A DNA stretch of 64,000 bases from Chrysaora quinquecirrha (GCA_014526335.1 JACTAT010000266.1:575602-639601); one strand, 5' to 3'; positions 33,496 through 43,125 are shown, counted from the first letter of the stretch. Numbers and translations are program-made. The notes: generated from the sequence alone by a model not told the origin.

Positions 33496-34592
33496 TCTAT
33501 CGTAATCAATTAGGCTAGGTGAATTATTCAAGCTGGTCACCAAGCGACTGTAGGCATCAAAGTAATCATCATCATCATAATTCAATCTTAGAGGTGGGGT
33601 AATTTCTTGATTGTCAACAGTCACTTGAATGGCAGAAACAGAAACATGTTCAAACTGATTTCCTTCATCAGCTCCATTGAATGATGTATTATCAACCAGC
33701 GCAAAAAATCTGTTTGGAATCTTTCCATTGAGCACATTATCTTGAACCCAACTGGTTGTTGCGGTATTGATTAAGTAGCTTGCCATATGAGGTTGACAGA
33801 CTGGATAAATTGCATTAGTTTTCATCAGCGTTCTTTCAATTCCTTTCAATACATCATCTTTAACATTTATGTGACGAAGAACCAGTTTCACTTCGGAAAT
33901 GTATAAGTGTGAAGTGTTTCCAGTCTTCCTCATCAAACAAAACACATCACTGTTTGGACTCAATCGCCATTGAAGACGAACACCAGGCAGCAAGTATTTG
34001 CTTTGATTGCAAATGTTAACATGAGGTTTTGTCAACACTTTAACCTTTTCACTATCATCAAATGGTGCAGATCTTGCATTTAAACCCAGATTTTTTTTTT
34101 GCTGATGTGGTTGTTGGAAAACTAACATTTTCTTTGCCAATGGTATCACTGACCCAGTTTGTCATTTTCAAATAGTTTTTAGCTCTGGCTTCATCAAACG
34201 TTAGAATTGTTTCCAAGTAAGATTGGTAGGCATACATTCCATTTGCTTCTGTGACGTGAGTGTCATTCAAAACCAAACTCTATCTGCTTCCACATGGATT
34301 GACCAATATTATTTATTCCTCCGGCAAATTCTGTGATGGTTTTTCCAATATCACTTCCATCGGCTTTTTTAATAGCTAGAGTCGAGACAAAATAAGAATG
34401 ATTCAAGTCAATCATATGATCAGGCTGAGCAGGAATGTCAAACACAACAGTTTGTTTTGAGGCATTGAGAGCAGCAGTTTGTTGAAAATATTCAACATCT
34501 TTAAAATACTTGACATCATTTTGAATTACTGGTGAGCAGAATAAATCCAAACTTTCACTAGGACATTCAGTATATTCTGGCTTTATGCTCAT
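33484..34592 (-). pseudogene. Polinton capsid-like protein (F54H12.2-like), truncated
   Basis: The start is at 34592 (MSIKPEYTECPSESLDLFCS). The first frame runs to 34263, with MIDLNHSYFVSTLAIKKADG. A frameshift leads to a frame with MVLNDTHVTEANGMYAYQSY and SYLETILTFDEARAK. A second shift, at an A-run near 34090, leads to the long frame down to 33484, with YLLPGVRLQWRLSPNSDVF and FDAYSRLVTSLNN. The order DLF - YAYRxYLETLL - LLPGVxLxxRL - AY is that of the F54H12.2-like family of Polinton and adintovirus elements, considered a jelly-roll capsid component. The C-terminus is lost at the junction with the polymerase fragment. Assignment as major capsid protein is inference. Confidence 0.65.
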
Positions 34593-34663
34593 TGTTGCAA
34601 ATTCTTCTTCAACAGTTTCTTCAACAAAGTTTTTCTCAAATCAGGTTGCTTAGCTTTCTTAGC

Positions 34664-35167
34664 TCATCCTTTCTTCACCGACTGCTTAGGTATGAATATC
34701 CCTCTCATGGTGCTTTCTTTTATAGATCTTTTAGGACGACCTCTTGATTTCTTACCAGCAGTCGATTTCTCACCAGCTGACGATTTTTTACCAGCGGTCG
34801 ATTTCTTACCAGCAGACAATTTCTTACCAGCAGGCGATTTCTTGACAGATTTCTCCACAACATCAGTGATTTCTTCAGTAGCCTTCCTTTTAATTACTCT
34901 CATAGAAGATTTGGTAGTATCTTTTACAACTTCTCCAACATTCTCACCAGCTAATATCCGATCGACTGCCTTCTCTCCTTCTTCTTCTAAAACAGGTTTC
35001 AAAATTTTCTCCGCAGCTTTTACACCTTGTTTCTTTATTGTTGGCATTGCAGCCTTAACAGCTCTTTTAAAAATAGATCCAGCTTTCCTGAAAATACTAC
35101 CTACTCCTCTTCCATGTTGGTAGGTGTAAAAATACGGAGTTGATTTGTAAATTGGGAAATCGTACAT
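34664..35167 (-). CDS. Basic, repeat-bearing virion core-like protein of the Polinton
   Basis: An intact 167-residue frame. Near the N-terminus is GRGVGSIFRKAGSIFKRAVK, the glycine-rich then amphipathic basic pattern of small core or minor virion proteins in adintovirus-like elements. A helical middle follows (VKAAEKILKPVLEEEGEKAV). The C-terminal third has about five imperfect six-residue repeats of the SAGKKS type and an AT-hook-like RGRPKRS. Very high lysine content suits DNA binding and packaging. The start overlaps the end of the upstream penton-like frame by 71 bases. No stop or frameshift is present, unlike its neighbours. Function is inferred from position and composition. Confidence 0.6.
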   Translation of the reverse strand: MYDFPIYKSTPYFYTYQHGRGVGSIFRKAGSIFKRAVKAAMPTIKKQGVKAAEKILKPVLEEEGEKAVDRILAGENVGEVVKDTTKSSMRVIKRKATEEITDVVEKSVKKSPAGKKLSAGKKSTAGKKSSAGEKSTAGKKSRGRPKRSIKESTMRGIFIPKQSVKKG

Positions 35168-35984
35168 GTTTTCTTCTAAAGTGTAGCAAGAATGTTGTCT
35201 TTGTTTTGTAGAATTGTATCTCTTCTCCCAACTTGTTGTAGACTTTTATAGTAAATTCGTTGATATCGTTGTATAACAATGTATAGTATAACAAATTTTC
35301 AAATTCCACAAAATTTACAACGTGCTTGTTAGTTTTCAACGGAATTAAGCGTAGCAGTGGCGTGCTAATTTTTTCAACTACACGATAGTCTAACAATGAG
35401 CAATATATAAACATATTCTTCCCTTTGGAGTTGACTTGGAAATGTTCATCACCCACCACATCAGTCGGTCTTTCGATTGCGTTGAATACATAATCTGTTA
35501 ATGGTTTGTCTAGATAAGTTCCAGTAAATGGACATCGTGTCCATTTCACATCTCTGTAATAAACATTATTCATGTTTTTATTATATTCTTCTGTAGCTTC
35601 AACGAAACCAAACAATTTACACAAATCTTTCCTAAATGCAACTCTTTTAACATACTTTGGAAAGGTTGTCTTGATTTTTGAATCTACAATTGAAAACTGT
35701 GGCAGACCTTTGTAAGGCAAACCTAATTCTTTTACATATTCTTTTACTCTTCCCTCTTGCGCGCAAATGTCTTCATTCATAATTGAAACAATTTCTCTCA
35801 TTGTTAATTTGTGAACAGTATCTCCCTCTGAGAATTCACCAATCAGGTGACTAAGACGTACATAATACTCGCGCTTATCAGCTGCCTGATTCCATTTCTT
35901 TGTATATTCATCAGATATTACCAATCTCACATTTAAATCTTCAAAACCAACCTTATCAGTACCAATTTGGAAAAATCCCATCAT
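35097..35984 (-). CDS. Penton-like minor capsid protein of the Polinton
   Basis: An intact 295-residue frame. Recognisable parts are MFIYCSLLDYRVVEKISTPL followed by LLRLIPL (the conserved D..V..-APLLRxIP block), then FVEFENLLYYTLLYNDINEF, and a C-terminal FYKTKTTFLLHFRRK. These match the C-terminal half of Polinton minor capsid (penton) proteins. The N-terminal half is divergent. The start ATG overlaps the stop of the preceding small ORF as ATGA (35984-35981). The tail beyond HFRRK may be out-of-frame extension. It would form the single jelly-roll vertex protein of a virion. Confidence 0.65.
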   Translation of the reverse strand: MMGFFQIGTDKVGFEDLNVRLVISDEYTKKWNQAADKREYYVRLSHLIGEFSEGDTVHKLTMREIVSIMNEDICAQEGRVKEYVKELGLPYKGLPQFSIVDSKIKTTFPKYVKRVAFRKDLCKLFGFVEATEEYNKNMNNVYYRDVKWTRCPFTGTYLDKPLTDYVFNAIERPTDVVGDEHFQVNSKGKNMFIYCSLLDYRVVEKISTPLLRLIPLKTNKHVVNFVEFENLLYYTLLYNDINEFTIKVYNKLGEEIQFYKTKTTFLLHFRRKHVRFPNLQINSVFLHLPTWKRSR

Positions 35985-36309
35985 TCGCCATTGTCTTCAA
36001 AATTATCCAATATATCTTCCAACGTTGCCCAGTTGATGATTTTAATATCAAATGATTTCATATCAGATCTTGTTACTCTATACGATGCAGGATTTATAGT
36101 TGATCTATGAATCGATTTCGCATCGTCAATAACTAGACCCAACAGAGGAACAGCATCCTTACTTATAATGAAATCACAACAAACACATTTTCATTCTCAT
36201 CTTTTTCTTTTCGATAAAGCGTATAAGCAATCATGCTACATTTCCAACTTGTATCCACTGGAAGTGGATTAACAAAATTTACATGTCTATTATTTAAAGT
36301 TACATTCAT
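35981..36309 (-). pseudogene. Small Polinton ORF of unknown function
   Basis: It starts at 36309 with MNVTLNNRHVNFVNPLP, its ATG overlapping the TGA of the upstream penton-like gene (ATGA). The frame is open to about 36175, where one indel shifts it. It continues AVPLLGLVIDDAKSIHRS, KSFDIKIINWATLEDILDN to a TGA overlapping the next start. I recognise no family. The tight ATGA overlaps on both sides show it belongs to the virus-like gene block. Confidence 0.5.
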
Positions 36310-36665
36310 ATTACCAGTCTAATTCTAACTGTTAGTGATGTTTCTCCAATATATTGCTTTGCGGAAGAGAGAGATGTTAATTTTATAGGATTCCCATCAT
36401 CATCTACCAATCTTGTTGAAATTTGTTGAAACTTCAACCTTTCCAGTGGTGTGAAAATTATATTCTTTGGAGCATAATATCTAACATATGTATCGAGATC
36501 TGTATCGTAAGATGTTAGTTTTCTCAAAACTCGCCTTTTCTCAATACCACCAAGATAGTTACTTTCTAATAGGTCATATTCTATATTTATAGATCTATGT
36601 TCATTTAAATGAACACCATCCTTTATTCTACTCAAACAGTTGATCTTTCCTCTGGTTAACGGATC
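36306..36665 (-). pseudogene. Second penton-like protein, C-terminal half
   Basis: Reading from the hAT insertion point down to a TGA at 36306, it has GKINCLSRIKDGVHL, NIEYDLLESNYLGG, then PLERLKFQQISTRLVDDDG and LTVRIRLVI. The layout (LxxLxFxxIxxxxxDDxG - LTVxIRL) parallels the end of the penton-like protein at 35097-35984. It continues the gene piece at 41459-42139, from which it is separated by the 4.8-kb hAT element. The part of the frame at 36666-36722 belongs to the transposon. Confidence 0.6.
36660..36665. repeat. Target-site duplication, left copy (CGGATC)
   Basis: CGGATC lies directly before the terminal repeat here and directly after it at 41459-41464. Six bases are visible, although hAT elements normally give eight. 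Confidence 0.7.
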
Positions 36666-36690
36666 CAGGCGCGGATCCAGACGGTCGCAA

Positions 36691-36708
36691 CCGTCGCAGC
36701 TGCGACGG
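36691..36708. repeat. 18-base perfect palindrome near the hAT left end
   Basis: CCGTCGCAGCTGCGACGG, perfectly self-complementary, 25 bases inside the left end. The word GCGACGGTCAGATT recurs at about 37015. A transposase-binding role is inference. Confidence 0.85.
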
Positions 36709-37036
36709 TCAGATTTGAGCAAATACCAAAATGTATTATCTAAATAGAGACTTTCTTAAAGAACCAACAAAATTTCTAAATTCCATGAGAAACACAACAT
36801 GATAATCCCGCAAAGAATTTTATTCCAGCTTCGCTTCGTCACGGGTCTGTTTTGCTTTCTGGTGGTCTGTGAGCTGTTTGCCCCCCTCACTGAGCCGATT
36901 TTGTTTTGATTTCAAGAATTTTCGACGGCTCTTACTCTTGCTAAAGAGAGGCTCTTTGGCCGCTCTCTGACAAATCATGCAGCGACAGCGGCTGCTGTGT
37001 GTTAAGGGCGGGAGCGACGGTCAGATTCAAGTGACA

Positions 37037-37109
37037 GTCGCAAGCCAATAGCAAGTGACCGCTGTAGTCGCAAGCCAATGGCATAAGACCTTGACCGTCG
37101 CAAGCCAAT
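37037..37109 (+). promoter_or_regulatory. Three GTCGCAAGCCAAT repeats at 30-base spacing
   Basis: GTCGCAAGCCAAT occurs at 37037-37049, 37067-37079 and 37097-37109, an exact 30-base period. Each ends in a CCAAT box. They lie 114-186 bases upstream of the OTU-hAT start codon. They could be promoter CCAAT boxes, transposase-binding repeats, or both. Confidence 0.5.
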
Positions 37110-37222
37110 CAGATGAAAAATGTGATGCAGCAATTGTTTCTCCTATTGTTGCTTACTGTTGCTATGTACACAGCTAATGTTTATGTTTCTAAAGACAACG
37201 TGTGTACATTTAGGCCTTCAAA

Positions 37223-40200
37223 ATGGCTACGTTTGCTTCTCACGAGACTTGTGACAACTTTGTTGCTCGTATAGAGGAAGGAGATGTTGATTTTATTCGT
37301 GATATTGGAAGTAGTTTACTCCGTAGTTTCGATTCTCAGAAGTTTGTATCCATGAGTTGTCCTAGATTAAGATTATGTGATTTTTCAATGATTCAGTTTC
37401 CTGTCAGTCAAAGAGAACGTGCTGGGGTCAACTTAGAAGCCATGAGGTGCGTACATATAAACCTTCCTAGCAGCATTGCATGGTACCTTTTCATCACATT
37501 CACAATGCTGAAGTTTTCACGTGACACTGTCTCACCTTACACGTTTTTTTTTATAAGGAACATCTTTATAAGGAACTTGAGGCTGAAAATTCTCAAAAAA
37601 TTAAGGAACTTTAAGGAACTGTCGAGGCTCAGATGAAAAACTAAGAAACTCTTTTTTAAAGAACAAGACGGTTTGTACGAAAAAGGAACAGAAGTACAAT
37701 GTATTTCCTATCGTTCTTCCCCAAAAGGCTCCATTTATACTTAAAGTTAGGAATGAAGAATAGTTTATATGGATTTGCTGTAAAAATTAGTATTTATACA
37801 TATCCCACGACAAGGAACAGTATAAGGAACTTTCAGCCTCATTTTGTTGAAAAATTAAGGAACTCCAGCCTCAACTCAGACCAAAGGTTCCTTATAAAAA
37901 AAAAAAACGTGTATAAGTTTTGTGATTGATGAGGTTGTAACTTTTTATTCTTCCTTCTATGTCTACAGAACTACTGGATATGGCAACTGCCTCTTCAATG
38001 CTTGCTCTATAGCACTTGTTGGTGATGAATCTATATCATCTCAGCTGAGATCCTTGACTTCCATTGAGTTAGTTCTTCACTCAGAATATTATGCTGATCA
38101 TCCTTTGCTTCATGATCAGTACTTCAAAACACAAAACTGAATGAGAATTCTGTGTTTGTCAATATGATTTCTCAATCATCCTTCTCAAAATTCACAAGGG
38201 ATGATAGAATCCCAGCTGTTAAAGAAGAGGCAAAAGTTGCTGCTACAGATTTTCTTACTCATCATTTCTGAGTGTATTGTCATTGTCAAGTGTAATAGGC
38301 ATGTCTATTGAGTCATACTACCCAATGATCAATCAAGACCCCAGTGGTGTGTATGAAGTTTTGTTCAACTGCTCTGTGAGACCACGTCCTGGCTCTATTT
38401 TGGATGCTCATGAAAGAAAATTGCATCTTCTTCGCTGTGCATATATGCCTATAGATTATATAATCACAACCCAGGTTCCAGCCAAGAAAGACCATTTTGT
38501 TCCCCTTCTTTCATCTACACAAAGAGATAATTTTAAATGCACATTACCAACTTCCTTCACAGTTAGATTTGGCTCTCAAAAAGAGCTATCAATATCTGAG
38601 AAATCACATTCACTTAAGAGGCATTCTGAATCAATAGAGCCAATGAAAAGAAAAGAAAAAAAACAGCTTTCAATTCTTCATCACTTCTCTACTAAAGCAC
38701 CTATTACTCCTAGTCAAGAATTAAATCTGGCAAAACTTCCAGTTACTGACCATGAGGCTTGTTCCCCATCTTCTAGCTCTACAACTGCACCTACTCAGTC
38801 ATCATATACACCTAAGGAAAATCCTGCAACTTTTCAAGAAGAAACAGCTTCCATTATATGTTTTGATATTGGTAAACATTATAAAAATATAAAAAATCTC
38901 AATGATGAACAGAAATATGCATTATTAATCAATTCTTCAAAAGCAGATCCAGGATTCCAATACCCTTTGAACTCTTCTGGGAGGAAATTTCAGGAGAAAT
39001 GGCTATCTCAATACCCTTGGCTAGCCTACACAAAAAGTCTTAATGGTGCCTTTTGTCTTCCTTGTGTCTTATTTGCCTCTAACACGTCAAGCCATAATGC
39101 TTCAAAATTAGACAGGTTATACAAATCTCCTTTTACAACTTGGTGTTCTGGCCAAAGGAAATTTCGTGAGCATGCAGAGAAGTCTCCCTTGCATCGTAAT
39201 ACTGTTGTAATGGCCACCCACTTTAGGCAGGTCATGGAACAGAAAACCATTTCCATTAATATCAAGCTTGACTCATTGCTCAATAAGCAAGTGCAACAAA
39301 ACCGAGAAAAGTTGGTTCCAATTGTTGGAGCAATAATTCTCTGTGGACGTCAAAATATCCCTCTTAGAGGTCATAGAGATGATGCCAAACACTACAATTT
39401 AGCAGGTAATAATCCTGGGAATTTGCAAGAATTATTAAAGTATGTAGGGACTGTCGGCAAAAATTCAATTTTTGAGGAACATTTGCAAAATGCACCAAAG
39501 TCTGCCACATATCGCTCAAAAACGGTTCAAAATGAAATAATTTCTGTATGCGAGGATATGATAATAACTAAGTTAACAGTTGAAATCAAGAACGCAAAAT
39601 TCTTTTCTGTCCTTGCTGATGAAGCTTCTGATATCAGCAATAAGGAGCAAATGGCTCTTGTTATCCGATATGTGAATGACTGCTCTGAAATCAAGGAAAC
39701 TTTCCTTTCATTCTTGCATTGCAATGAAGGTTTAACAGGAGAGGCTATATCGAAAAGATTGTTGAAGGCATTCAGAGTCTGACCATTGACATGGATTTAT
39801 GCCGTGGCCAAGGATATGACGGAGCTGGAAATATGGCTGGTAAATGCTCAGGTGCAGCTGCTCGTATCATGGAGCAATATGCTAATGCGCCCTATGTTCA
39901 TTGTGGGTCTCATCTGCTGAACCTCTGTGTAGCATCTGCATGTAACATTCAAGTGGTGAGAAATATGATGGGAAATGTTCGTGTAGTCTCGGAATATTTT
40001 AATAACAGCCCTAAGAGATACGAGTTTCTAATCAAATTTGTTGAGAAATTTGTTCCAAAATCCCGCCATTCTCATCTAATAGATGTTTGCCGCACTAGAT
40101 GGATTGCAAGAATTGATGGTCTTGATGTTTTGCTGAGCTTTATGTGGCCATTGTTAATTGTCTTGAGGCTATTATGTTGAATACAGATAGATGTTGGAAC

Positions 40201-41091
40201 ACAAATTCTGTTACTGATGCCAGTGGGCTATTTCATGCAACAACATCTTTTCAGTTTATAGTCTGCCTTATAATAGTTTCTCGCTGCCTGGAAATTACTC
40301 GTCCTCTAACAAAGCAACTTCAAGCTCCTTCTATTGATGTTGTTGCTGCAAATGAGAAGATAACTCTTCTGTATGCCTCGCTGCAACGGTTAAGGATGGA
40401 GAAATCCATATTCCACGGTCGTTGGTATGGAGAGGCAGAGAAGTTAGCATCTTCTGTCAACATCGAACCAGGCAAACCTCGAACTGCTCAAAAGCAGCTA
40501 AACCGTGCAAATACGCCAGCGGAGAGCATTTCTCAGTATTATGAGAGAGTTTTAACTCTCCCATTCATTGATCATCTCACTTCAGAGATGCAAACTCGTT
40601 TCTCAGAGAGGAACATCGCAATTCTGGATGGCTTCTATGCTTTCCCGGCAAGAGTTGTGTCGATAGGAGATTGGAGACAAAGATTTACACAATTTTTGCA
40701 TGTGTACCAGGAAGACCTCCCAGAGCCACGCTACATCAATACCGAGTTGAATATGTGGGAGGATTACTGCAAATCAATCAAGGGTGTTCCCCCTGCAGAC
40801 CTCTCAGCTCTTTTGCCTTTGATAGACAAAATAACATTTCCCAACATCTACACGGCATTGAAGATTCTTGCGACAATCCCAGTGTCAACATGCACGTGCG
40901 AACGATCCATTTCTGCTCTTCGTCGCCTGAAAACCTATCTTCGCAGCACCATGTGTGAACAAAGGTTAAATGGCCTAGCTTTGCTTCACGTTCATCGCTC
41001 TATTGACTTAGACGTACAAGAAGTCATTGAACGCTTTGCTATCCGTCATCCTCGTCGAATGAGGCTCGTTAACATTCTTGATTCAGACTAA
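37223..41091 (+). pseudogene. OTU-like protease / TTF zinc finger / hAT transposase fusion
   Basis: Exon 1 (37223-37446, MATFASHETCDNFVARIEEG) joins in phase to exon 2 at 37969 (CTACAG acceptor). Exon 2 opens with TTGYGNCLFNACSIALVGDE and LRSLTSIELVLHSEYYADHP, an OTU-type (vertnin-like) cysteine-protease fold. It continues with VIGMSIESYYPM and ends in KKDHFVPLL with the catalytic-type His. The DGNC aspartate is tyrosine. From about 38870 comes the TTF finger (FQEKWLSQYPWLAYTK, GAFCLPCVLF), then DUF4371-like SVLADEASDISNKEQ and GQGYDGAGNM. The C-terminal hAT dimerisation region is ATIPVSTCTCERSISALRRL. Single-base frameshifts lie near 38138, 38262, 39745 and 40137. All hAT catalytic positions (D, D, E) are visible. 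The gene is inactive as read; consensus sequencing errors are a possible alternative for some shifts. Confidence 0.8.
37537..37917. mobile_element. T-tract MITE, copy B (TAAGGAACTT type), inside the hAT intron
   Basis: Left end CTTACACGTTTTTTTTT then ATAAGGAAC; right end is the complement (GTTCCTTATAAA...ACGTGTATAAG). The word TAAGGAACT and close variants recurs at least six times near the ends, beside GAGGCTG / CAGCCTCA words. It lies wholly within intron 1 of the OTU-hAT gene, so it need not have damaged the transposase. Confidence 0.75.
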
Positions 41092-41134
41092 ACTGATCAG
41101 ACAATGCTCGCTTGGATTTTCTCAATTTGAATTT

Positions 41135-41166
41135 TGTTCTTGTTCTTGTTCTTGTTCTTGTTCTTG
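41135..41166. repeat. (TTGTTC)n microsatellite
   Basis: Five tandem TTGTTC units just after the transposase stop. Confidence 0.9.
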
Positions 41167-41458
41167 CTAATTACATTTCCTAAGTGAATTGTTTTGCTTT
41201 TGATTTTCATTTTTGTCACTCTTGCATCATGAATGATTGAATTTCCTGCATGTTCTATTGGTTCCATGCTCTTCAAAGTTGAACAGCATATTTGGCCATC
41301 AGCACAATGGCCGCAGTCATAGAATGCCGCAGTTAAATAATAAGGGCGTGGCCTCTATTTTCCGCGGCCCTGAAGGGCGTGGTCCCAAAAAATTTTCTAG
41401 GGCTTAGCCCCCAGACCCCCTTTTGCGACGCTCAGATTTTATCCTGGATCCGCGCCTG

Positions 41459-42139
41459 CGGATCTCCATCTGCCTTCTTCTTATATACAATCAGATACAT
41501 AGCCTGGTAAGGTTGTATGCTGTCAGAAGTCTTGTATTCAAAGTATGTCAATATTGAACCATTTGACAAAGTGTGATTTATTTGATCTTCCAAGCCGAGG
41601 AAATGAGCCAAAGGTCTTGAAAACTTCATGAGAAGTGCACTGGTAAATTTCAGTCACTTTCCTTGATATGTTGAATATCCCAATGATTTCAAATCATCTT
41701 TCATTTCAAACTGTATCTTTCCATCAATCAATGATACTGATAACATGTTTTTCAGCTCATAACCAAACTCAGGGAAATTCAATACCCTGTCATTGAAAAG
41801 CCTTTTGAATTCATAATACATGACAGTATTATCGCGTGTTTCAATAATTTCTTTATCAAGATAGATTTTTTCATTAAAAAAATCATTTATACCCCAAGTA
41901 AGCAAATTCCCCTCTTCACCCATGACTGTTACATACTCATTTGCTATTGAAAACCAATACTGATCTTGCAGTGATTTTTCTCCTCTATCAGGCAACGTCA
42001 TTTGCAACAATGCCATTTCCCATTTTCTCTTATTGTTTAATTGAAATACGTGAGGTAAATCAACTGTGAAATCTACTAATTTCATTCTATCGGTAGCAAA
42101 TCTTGAAGGAAGAACCAAATCAAATTCTTCATCAATCAT
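41459..42139 (-). pseudogene. Second penton-like protein, N-terminal half
   Basis: The start is at 42139 (MIDEEFDLVLPSRFATDRMK). LPHVFQLNNKRKWEMALLQM is the LxxPxxLxGxWEVALxEI block of Polinton penton proteins. It goes on with MSVSLIDGKIQFEM-like DDLKSLGYSTYQG, a single in-frame TGA (41654-41656), then FSRPLAHFLGLEDQ and QAMYLIVYKKKADGD up to the hAT insertion. With 36306-36665 it forms one gene paralogous to 35097-35984. The start overlaps the end of the integrase region by a few bases. Confidence 0.65.
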
Positions 42140-43125
42140 ATTGTCTCCAATTGACTTTCAGCCACCCACTCATCAAATTGTGGAGGGTAACCTCTCCATC
42201 TGATTAAATAGAAGTTTTTGCCTGTCTTCTTCTTAGTTTTCAACACTTGCTCGACAACAAATGTTTTTGGAAGATACACACGCTGTACCTCTTCTTTGTA
42301 AAAATGATCAACTATCTTTTCACCTTGTAGATCTTCAATTTCATACATTACTGGATATCTTCTTTAAAGACTTTACTGATCTTGAATATTTCCTCAGTAT
42401 CATTTTGCAAGTAGCCTTTCTTAAACATTCTCTTTTTCAAACTCAATCTGACATAATCTCCAGTTTTGAAAAGCTTTTTATTTTTTCTGGTTTCTTTTTT
42501 AAACAGTCTTTTTTGAACAGTGTCGACATTGTCTTGGTTGACTTCAGAAGGTCTCATACCAATAAATCTGTGATATGTATTATTGTATGAGTTGACAAAA
42601 TCTTGTAAATTATCAATGTATCTCAATGTATTCATGCTGTAAAGTATCTATACATTTGTCCTTTTAATGTTCTGTTAAATCGTTCAACAATTGCTGCCTT
42701 TACTTCATTATTTGCAGTGTAAAACCCAATATCGTTTTTCTTCAACAAAGCTTGGAATTCTTTGTTTATAAACTCGCTGCCTTTGTAGGATCATACCTTT
42801 TTAGGTTTTCTTCAAACGCATAAAATTTCTTTAAACGCATTGACAATTTCTTTTGCAGTTTTTCTTTTTAGAGGCTTTACCCACGCATACTTACTAAAAG
42901 TATCAATATAGCATAAGAGGAATGTAATGTTGTCGTTTTCTTTTTTCAAATGGGTCATATCAACAAGATCACATTCCCACAAATAATCAATGTTATTGGT
43001 TAGTACCCGCTCCCGTTTAAAGTTCTTCCTACTTGGTTTGTGCAGTGAATAGGCAAGACTAGTTTTACTCCATTCTTCAACATCTTTCCTTTTCAAATTA
43101 GGAATTACTTTTTTGAATTATCCAT
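42136..43125 (-). pseudogene. Polinton integrase with C-terminal chromodomain
   Basis: Read on the minus strand, an N-terminal part (43096-42812) has YLWECDLVDM (first D) and CYIDTFSKYAW (second D). A frame at about 42780-42650 has NDIGFYTANNEVKAAIVERF with the catalytic E. The frame 42635-42348 has NSYNNTYHRFIGMRPSEV and an SH3-like GDYVRLSLKK. The frame 42348-42136 is a chromodomain (VVEQVLKTKKKTGKNFYLIR, then GYPPQFDEWVAESQLE). This is the retroviral-type integrase of Polintons, usually next to one end of the element. At least three frame breaks are present. No terminal repeat was seen to its right. Confidence 0.85.

Larger units (their letters stand above)
36666..41458. mobile_element. 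hAT-type DNA transposon inserted in the penton-like gene
   Basis: The left end is CAGGCGCGGATCCAG and the right end its complement, ending at 41458, with CGGATC flanking both sides. Removing the element rejoins the two halves of one virus-like gene in frame. Inside are sub-terminal palindromes and repeats, a single spliced gene on +, and a T-tract MITE within its intron. The right end carries GC-rich sub-terminal sequence (41300-41430) of a kind common in hAT elements. The transposase is nearly complete, so the insertion is younger than the host Polinton copy. Confidence 0.85.

Noticed and set aside
34692..35123. Plus-strand ORF with a repeating FLPA(V/A)D pattern
   Set aside because: It is antisense to the repeat-bearing core-like ORF, which has family context and lies in the virus-like gene block.
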